Assembly: GCA_024278285.1 (NCBI GenBank)
Contig: JAJRTM010000198.1
Location: 1-8,932 of the forward strand
Direction: 5' to 3'
DNA: 8,932 nucleotides
From: Planctomycetota bacterium
GTDB lineage: Bacteria; Planctomycetota; Planctomycetia; Planctomycetales; Planctomycetaceae
Positions 5,109-8,932 of the stretch are shown piece by piece (position 1 is the first letter of the stretch; each line of letters opens with the position of its first letter). A model generated the notes under the pieces. It was not told the origin of the DNA, searched no databases, and saw only the letters and a list, made by a program, of their open reading frames with translations. A program made the translations under genes and the position numbers.

Positions 5109-6713
5109 TCAACCAGCTTTTCTGGTGCTTGTGCGTTGTTGTTCGCGGTGCAGTTTTCGGATTCTGCGGCGTTCTTTTTTGCTCAGCCCTTTTAAGTTGG
5201 AAGGATCAATGCGATCTGTTTCCATTGTTGCGGCTTGGGCTTCAGCTTCGCTTTTGTCCCCCTGGCGATGACGCACGGAAAGCTTCGCATTATCTTGAAC
5301 CGACTGCGGTGTCTGTTGCGGGGTTGTCGCAGGTTGCGATTTGAGCCTGACTCGCGGCTTGTTTGCTCTTTGATTCTTCTCTGCTTGCTCAGAAGAGACA
5401 GGCTCTTTTTTCTCGTGTTGATCAGCCGCGACTTGCTTGAACGGGGTCTGTTTCCGTTCAGATCGTTTAGAGCGTTTCGATTGTTTTTCGAGTTTTCGTT
5501 CAGACGCCAAGGTCTTTTTCTCTAACTCTTTTGCTTTGACCGCTTCTGCCTGTTGGGCTTTGGCTTCCAGTTTTTTTGCGCGGGCTTCTTCTTTTCCCAG
5601 CATTATTTTATCGGCAATTGCTTTTTTCTCTTCTTGCGCGGCCTGTTTTTTCAATGCTTTTTCATCCGCAATTTTTTGTCTGGCGAGTTTACGTTCGGTT
5701 TTTCTTTCTGTTCGAGATTTCTTTGATTGCTCGCTGCGGTTCATCAATCGGGATCGTGCTGAACTCGTGATGTTGATGATTGACAGGTAACAATAATTCC
5801 CCACGAATTTCATGCCGGCGAGGATTTTATTATTTACCCAGGTGATCGCGAGCCAAGTCCAACTTTGTCGGCGACAGACAGGGTCGGAAGATACGTGCAT
5901 TACGTAATACACCTGAGAGAGCAACGCAGAAAACAGCAGCGATGGAGACAGAATAGAAGCAATCATCGCGATGATTTGTGAACTGTCTGCCGTGAAAATT
6001 TCGGGGCCTTCGGATGAAGGGACTTTCATTTCCAGATAGACTAACGCCGAAAGGCTACAAAGTGCCAACATGAAACAACTGCGCCGACAATTCCACATTT
6101 CCAAAGTGAAACAGCGCATCGGTTCAAGCAGCAAGGCAGCCATCGGGACCGCCCAGAAAAGTGTTCTTAAAAATGGCTGATGCAACTGAGTGTAATCACC
6201 AACAATTTGAGCAAACACTAAATGCGCATCAGAACCAGCGACAAAACCGAAGGCAAGAAATATCCATCCGGAAAAGTACCACGATTTATAACAGCCTTCG
6301 AAATCGCGGTCACTGGCAGAGCGAAACCAACTGACAAGCCAGCACAGCCCGGCTGCACCAAGAAAGAGAATACCTCGCACAAACCGCCAAAGGTGCCCCT
6401 GTTGCAAATCGAAGATTGTTCGTAATCGCAGATCTGAAATCAGATAGCGATGTTGGGAAATGAGAACCAGCAGCAGCCCCACAAAAGGTACGGCGGCACA
6501 CAGTAACCAAATTCTCAATCGCGATGCAGGAATCAAACTTGCCAGCGGGGTGATGGGCGACTGTACGGCTTCTTCACGGGTTCGTTGCTGATTCCAGAAT
6601 CCAGCTTTCGGCATTGCGGTACTGCCTGGAGGAGAAGAGATTTCATTCTCCCCCGCCAACCGGCGGCGTCTTCGCTCATCAATCGAGCGGGATCCTGCAA
6701 ATTTAACTCCCAT
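5109..6713 (-). CDS. Polytopic membrane protein with long Lys/Glu/Ala-rich tail, function unknown
   Basis: Not recognised as a characterised family. From the ATG at 6711-6713 it has 534 residues. A basic N-terminus (RSIDERRRRR, about 9-18) precedes about six hydrophobic helices (near 66-86, 110-129, 147-168, 183-197, 210-226, 245-268), with acidic or cysteine-bearing loops such as 'FEGCYKSW'. From about 325 to 430 the chain is dominated by K, E, A, R and Q ('SKKSRTERKTERKLARQK', 'EKKAIADKIMLGKEEARAKK') and is likely a long charged helix or coiled coil. A Q/P/T-rich stretch follows, then a basic end 'LSKKERRRIRKLHREQQ'. By the positive-inside rule both ends are probably cytoplasmic. The tail might bind nucleic acid, ribosomes or acidic partners; this is speculation. 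The ATG is preferred because GGGAAGG lies nine bases before it. An in-frame GTG at 6747-6749 would add 12 residues and has only GGAGAAGG at a long 12-base distance. Confidence 0.82.
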   Translation of the reverse strand: MGVKFAGSRSIDERRRRRLAGENEISSPPGSTAMPKAGFWNQQRTREEAVQSPITPLASLIPASRLRIWLLCAAVPFVGLLLVLISQHRYLISDLRLRTIFDLQQGHLWRFVRGILFLGAAGLCWLVSWFRSASDRDFEGCYKSWYFSGWIFLAFGFVAGSDAHLVFAQIVGDYTQLHQPFLRTLFWAVPMAALLLEPMRCFTLEMWNCRRSCFMLALCSLSALVYLEMKVPSSEGPEIFTADSSQIIAMIASILSPSLLFSALLSQVYYVMHVSSDPVCRRQSWTWLAITWVNNKILAGMKFVGNYCYLSIINITSSARSRLMNRSEQSKKSRTERKTERKLARQKIADEKALKKQAAQEEKKAIADKIMLGKEEARAKKLEAKAQQAEAVKAKELEKKTLASERKLEKQSKRSKRSERKQTPFKQVAADQHEKKEPVSSEQAEKNQRANKPRVRLKSQPATTPQQTPQSVQDNAKLSVRHRQGDKSEAEAQAATMETDRIDPSNLKGLSKKERRRIRKLHREQQRTSTRKAG

Positions 6714-6790
6714 TTCCCTCAACCTTCCCTGGTCTGGGCGATTATTCACCCGGAGGACATACCTTCTCCATCGGTAACCATTCAGCTTGG

Positions 6791-6872
6791 GCGTAGGGTA
6801 CGCTACCCGCGGACCACGATGGGAAGTGGAGCCTCCTGTTTCTGCGGTGGTCCGTAATAGCGGACCCTACGC
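6791..6872. repeat. REP-like palindromic repeat, copy B (complete, inverted relative to copy A)
   Basis: GCGTAGGGT (6791-6799) and ACCCTACGC (6864-6872) form perfect nine-base ends. Inside them CGGACCAC (6810-6817) pairs with GTGGTCCG (6847-6854), giving one nested hairpin. The asymmetric loop segment 6809-6829 is identical to the complement of 1113-1133 in copy A, so the two elements lie in opposite orientation. This copy ends 78 bases before the proposed start of the minus-strand gene 5109-6713 and would lie in its upstream region. No protein is encoded. Confidence 0.85.
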
Positions 6873-7180
6873 ACAATCCCCAATTCCAATCCAAACCAAA
6901 TATCAATGAATAGCTACCTCCATCGAAACTCTTCCTAAGAGCCATCTATCAGCATCGTTTTTTGTTCCAGTCATTCTGCAATTGAAATTCAGTTCAGACG
7001 TCTCAGGCAATCGTTCCTGTGACAATGACCATCACATCCGGTATAACCGGACTGTTGTGAAGCAAAGGGTTCTTGAGCCACGCTCCCATTTTTTTTCAAT
7101 TTAGATACAATTTCTACTCCAGCATATTCGTAGACTTTTATCAATAAAATGCTGTGCAAAGGTGGCGGGATGTTTTTGAA
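6873..7180. other. Intergenic stretch without an identifiable gene
   Basis: No reading frame here has a convincing RBS, domain or family resemblance. An open minus-strand frame over 6989-7252 runs into the neighbouring repeat and looks fortuitous. The only local structure found is a perfect short palindrome, TCCGGT-ATA-ACCGGA (7037-7051). The sequence is AT-rich with several homopolymer runs (T-run near 7091-7098) and could contain the promoter of either flanking gene, but no clear -35/-10 pair stands out. Confidence 0.5.
7037..7051. repeat. Short perfect palindrome (hairpin or protein site)
   Basis: TCCGGT and ACCGGA flank an ATA centre, giving a six-base perfect inverted repeat. It lies in a gene-free stretch and is not followed by a T-run on either strand close enough for a classical terminator. 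It could be a regulator site or a chance palindrome. Confidence 0.4.
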
Positions 7181-7405
7181 AGCCATGGATGAACCCAGCG
7201 CGGCATAGCCGCAACCAAAAATTATAATTACCACTAAGGCACGAAGACACAAAGAAGAAAAATCATTGGAACGGTTCGTTTAACGGCAAGCCGAAGGCGA
7301 CTGCGCAAACCGGTTTGCCTGATCTGAAGGTGTCGAACCGCAAATAAACGCCCATTAACGCGATTCAGTTTTTCTTTTTTCTTGGTGGCTTCGAGCCTTG
7401 GTGGT

Positions 7406-7597
7406 AAAGAAATGATGAAAGCCATGAAAAACAGAATCGACACTTAACCTGTATACCTCATTTATACCTCATTGAAGTTATGTTTTTCCCCAAAAGTTTA
7501 CGACGCTTTCGCAAATTATTTCAAAACGAGAACATCACATCAATGAGCCGTACAGTTTAAGTATCGATACCTCAGTCATCTGTTTTTATTGTTGTTT
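7406..7597. other. Unique centre of the large inverted repeat, non-coding
   Basis: This 192-base AT-rich centre is not shared between the two arms. It holds a perfect tandem repeat at 7452-7473 and a perfect ten-base palindrome GTATCGATAC (7561-7570). No open reading frame with an RBS was found. It would form the loop if the arms paired. Confidence 0.6.
7452..7473 (+). repeat. Tandem duplication of an 11-mer
   Basis: TATACCTCATT occurs twice back to back (7452-7462 and 7463-7473) with no mismatch, inside the loop of the large inverted repeat. Two copies could arise by replication slippage or be paired binding sites; nothing here decides between these. Confidence 0.7.
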
Positions 7598-7928
7598 ACC
7601 ACAAAGGCTCGAAGAGACCAAGTAAAGAGAAAAAAAGAACAGATACCCTGACTAAAAATCAATTCGCGAAAATTCACGTTTATTCGCGGTTCGGCACCTT
7701 CATAATAAACCTAACCGGTTTACGCAGTCGCCTTCGGCTTGCCGTTAAACGATTTGATTTGTCTTCGTGTTTTTCCTTTGTGGTCTTTGAGCCTTGGTGG
7801 TGAAAATAATTTGGTTGCGGCTATGCCGCGCTGGGATAATCCGTGGCTAATAAATTTTGGTTCCGGTTTATCCAGGCCAGGATCTGCTGAGTTAATTATC
7901 GCAAATGATTCAAAGTAGAAAAGCTGTT

Positions 7929-8932
7929 ATGAAATCAACGCCTGCTCATCCGATTGATCGTTTGCCTTCCCATCCAGAATCGAAACGCTCTTCACGCAGA
8001 GTTGCAATCGCCTCTTTTGTTGCACTGCTTGCCTCGTTGCTTCTTATTGTTCCAATGGAATGGCAGCACTGGGCATTTACGTTTTCGTCTGATCGTCCGC
8101 TGGTCGCGTGGATGGCTGCTTTTAATGCGGATACATCTTTGTATCTGTTCTGGTTGCTGGTCTTGCCGATTTTTTATACCTGGCGATTTCATTTGACCGA
8201 TCCACAAAGCGAAATCGCGGTCCGGGTAGAATCTTGGTTACAGGCTGGGAAATATGAAAAGTCTGCCCCGTCAATCATTCAGGCCGCAGTCCCTTACGAT
8301 CCGCTTTGGTTGCGGTATTTTGTTGCTGGCGTGGTGGCGATGGTCGGGCTGTTATCTGTTGCGCAAACAGGCCATCGATTCGGAGACCTGCCCCCCGCTT
8401 ATCATGATGAATACAGCTATCTGTTTCAGGCAGAAACTTTTGCTCTCGGGCGAGTAACAAATGATCGTTTTGAAGCTGCCCCGGAACTGTTCGATCAGAT
8501 GCACATTCTGAATGATTTTCCCGGAAAGTTTGCGAGCCGATATTTTCCGGGAGCAGGTCTCTGGCTGCTTCCTTTTGTTTCAGTTGGATTGCCTTATTGG
8601 GGTTACCATTTGGCACAAGGAATTATCTGCCTGCTTGTTTTCTGGATAGGACGCGATCTAGCCGGGAATGGGACCGGATTACTGGCAGGTCTTTTGTGTG
8701 CGTTGGCTCCCGGATTGAATTTGTTTGGGAATCTGCTTTTGGCGCATCACCCTTGCTTGGTCGGACTGATGTTTTTTCTCTGGATGTTTCACCGCTGGTC
8801 GATTCGCAGGCAGTGCCGTCATGCGTTCCTGGCTGGTGTGGGATTGATTTTTGCGATGTATTGCCGACCGATGACTGCGTTCGGTATCGGCTTACCTTAC
8901 GGCATCTGGTATTGGGTTTCGGTATTGCGAAC
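7929..8932 (+). CDS. PMT/GT-C-type membrane glycosyltransferase, N-terminal part (cut by window edge)
   Basis: The frame is open from 7929 to the end (334 codons, no stop), so the C-terminus is missing. GT-C enzymes of the PMT/ArnT (family 39-like) type transfer sugar from a polyprenyl-phosphate carrier outside the cytoplasmic membrane. Supporting features are a first cluster of helices (about 25-43, 67-84, 128-146), then the loop 'YHDEYSYLFQAETFALGRVT' (158-177) with the acidic pair D160-E161 expected in the catalytic first loop. 'HILNDFPGKFASRYFPGAG' (192-210) follows, then helices near 211-228, 229-241, 249-268, 272-289, 299-316. Such proteins usually have 500-700 residues. The ATG at 7929-7931 has only a weak purine-rich stretch (AGAAAAG) upstream. 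An in-frame ATG at 7905 would add eight residues and has no better RBS; a TAA at 7893-7895 limits extension. Acceptor and donor unknown; a cell-surface polymer is likely. Confidence 0.85.
   Translation, partial: MKSTPAHPIDRLPSHPESKRSSRRVAIASFVALLASLLLIVPMEWQHWAFTFSSDRPLVAWMAAFNADTSLYLFWLLVLPIFYTWRFHLTDPQSEIAVRVESWLQAGKYEKSAPSIIQAAVPYDPLWLRYFVAGVVAMVGLLSVAQTGHRFGDLPPAYHDEYSYLFQAETFALGRVTNDRFEAAPELFDQMHILNDFPGKFASRYFPGAGLWLLPFVSVGLPYWGYHLAQGIICLLVFWIGRDLAGNGTGLLAGLLCALAPGLNLFGNLLLAHHPCLVGLMFFLWMFHRWSIRRQCRHAFLAGVGLIFAMYCRPMTAFGIGLPYGIWYWVSVLR

Larger units (their letters stand above)
7181..7848. repeat. Large compound inverted repeat (668 bases, nested palindromes)
   Basis: The left arm (7181-7405) and right arm (7598-7848) are inverted copies over most of their length. 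Two blocks are nearly perfect: 7194-7219 with 7810-7835 (26 of 26) and 7277-7315 with 7713-7751 (38 of 39). The lower-identity stretches between them still align. Each arm is itself bounded by inverted ends: 7230-7254 against 7381-7405 on the left, and 7598-7622 against 7776-7801 on the right. These all read like ACCAC.AAGGC.CGAAG followed by an A-rich run. The outer block also holds the mini-hairpin GCGGC-ATA-GCCGC (7199-7211). No transposase or other gene is present. The ACCAC.AAGGC type of end is familiar from repeats scattered in many environmental bacterial genomes (recollection). It lies between two divergent genes. Confidence 0.85.

Noticed and set aside
6746..6760. Four-codon minus-strand mini-ORF (ATG TCC TCC GGG TGA) whose stop overlaps the GTG at 6747-6749
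   Set aside because: A leader peptide is conceivable since GGAGAAGG precedes it, but at four codons, and with a better start for the main gene downstream, it is most likely chance.
6989..7252. Open minus-strand frame of 87 codons
   Set aside because: It begins inside the large inverted repeat, has no RBS or recognisable domain, and its composition changes abruptly where the repeat ends. Treated as fortuitous.
7234..7443. Open minus-strand frame of 69 codons
   Set aside because: It is only a translation of the left arm of the large inverted repeat, with no sign of being a gene.
7452..7473. Tandem 11-mer considered as the start of a CRISPR or iteron array
   Set aside because: There are only two copies with no spacer, no further units, and no cas or replication gene nearby.

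Overview
The window looks like chromosomal DNA of a planctomycete (Planctomycetota). The first protein opens with the J-domain-like module 'YKQWLGIP...PPTHYQLLRL' that is typical of that phylum. Starts are mixed (TTG, GTG, ATG), several products are large membrane proteins of no well-known family, and the gaps between genes are long and full of palindromic repeats. The phylum call rests on recognition from memory, not on a search. No rRNA, tRNA, CRISPR array or phage module was seen.

Layout. (1) 65-1081 (+): a protein with an HPD-less J-like module, a GspE/MshE N-terminal-type domain, a basic linker and two C-terminal membrane helices. (2) 1082-1376: the gap between two convergent genes, holding a REP-like palindrome four bases after the stop codon and, abutting it, a decayed fragment resembling the N-terminus of an IS4-family transposase. 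(3) 4850-1377 (-): a compact three-gene operon with a recognisable promoter and operator. It encodes a YtrA-type GntR repressor, an ABC ATPase and a 12-helix permease carrying a leucine-rich-repeat segment. The genes overlap by 4 and 1 bases, so translation is probably coupled. The repressor probably controls its own operon through a palindrome lying on the -10 region. (4) 4862-5094: a two-hairpin inverted-repeat element bracketed by degenerate 32/33-base direct repeats. It separates the operon from the next gene upstream. (5) 5109-6713 (-): a membrane protein with about six helices and a long Lys/Glu/Ala-rich cytoplasmic tail; its function is not recognised. (6) 6714-7928: more than 1.2 kb without a convincing gene. 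It holds a second, inverted copy of the REP-like palindrome (6791-6872) and a large compound inverted repeat (7181-7848, 668 bases). (7) 7929 to the end (+): the N-terminal 334 residues of a GT-C/PMT-type (family 39-like) integral membrane glycosyltransferase, cut by the window edge.

The genes do not form one evident system. The only clear functional unit is the repressor/ABC transporter operon, most simply read as an inducible efflux or envelope-stress transporter. The most unusual content is the repeat architecture: three kinds of palindromic element within about 6.8 kb, one with base changes that preserve its hairpin stems and one that is a nested hairpin hundreds of bases long.
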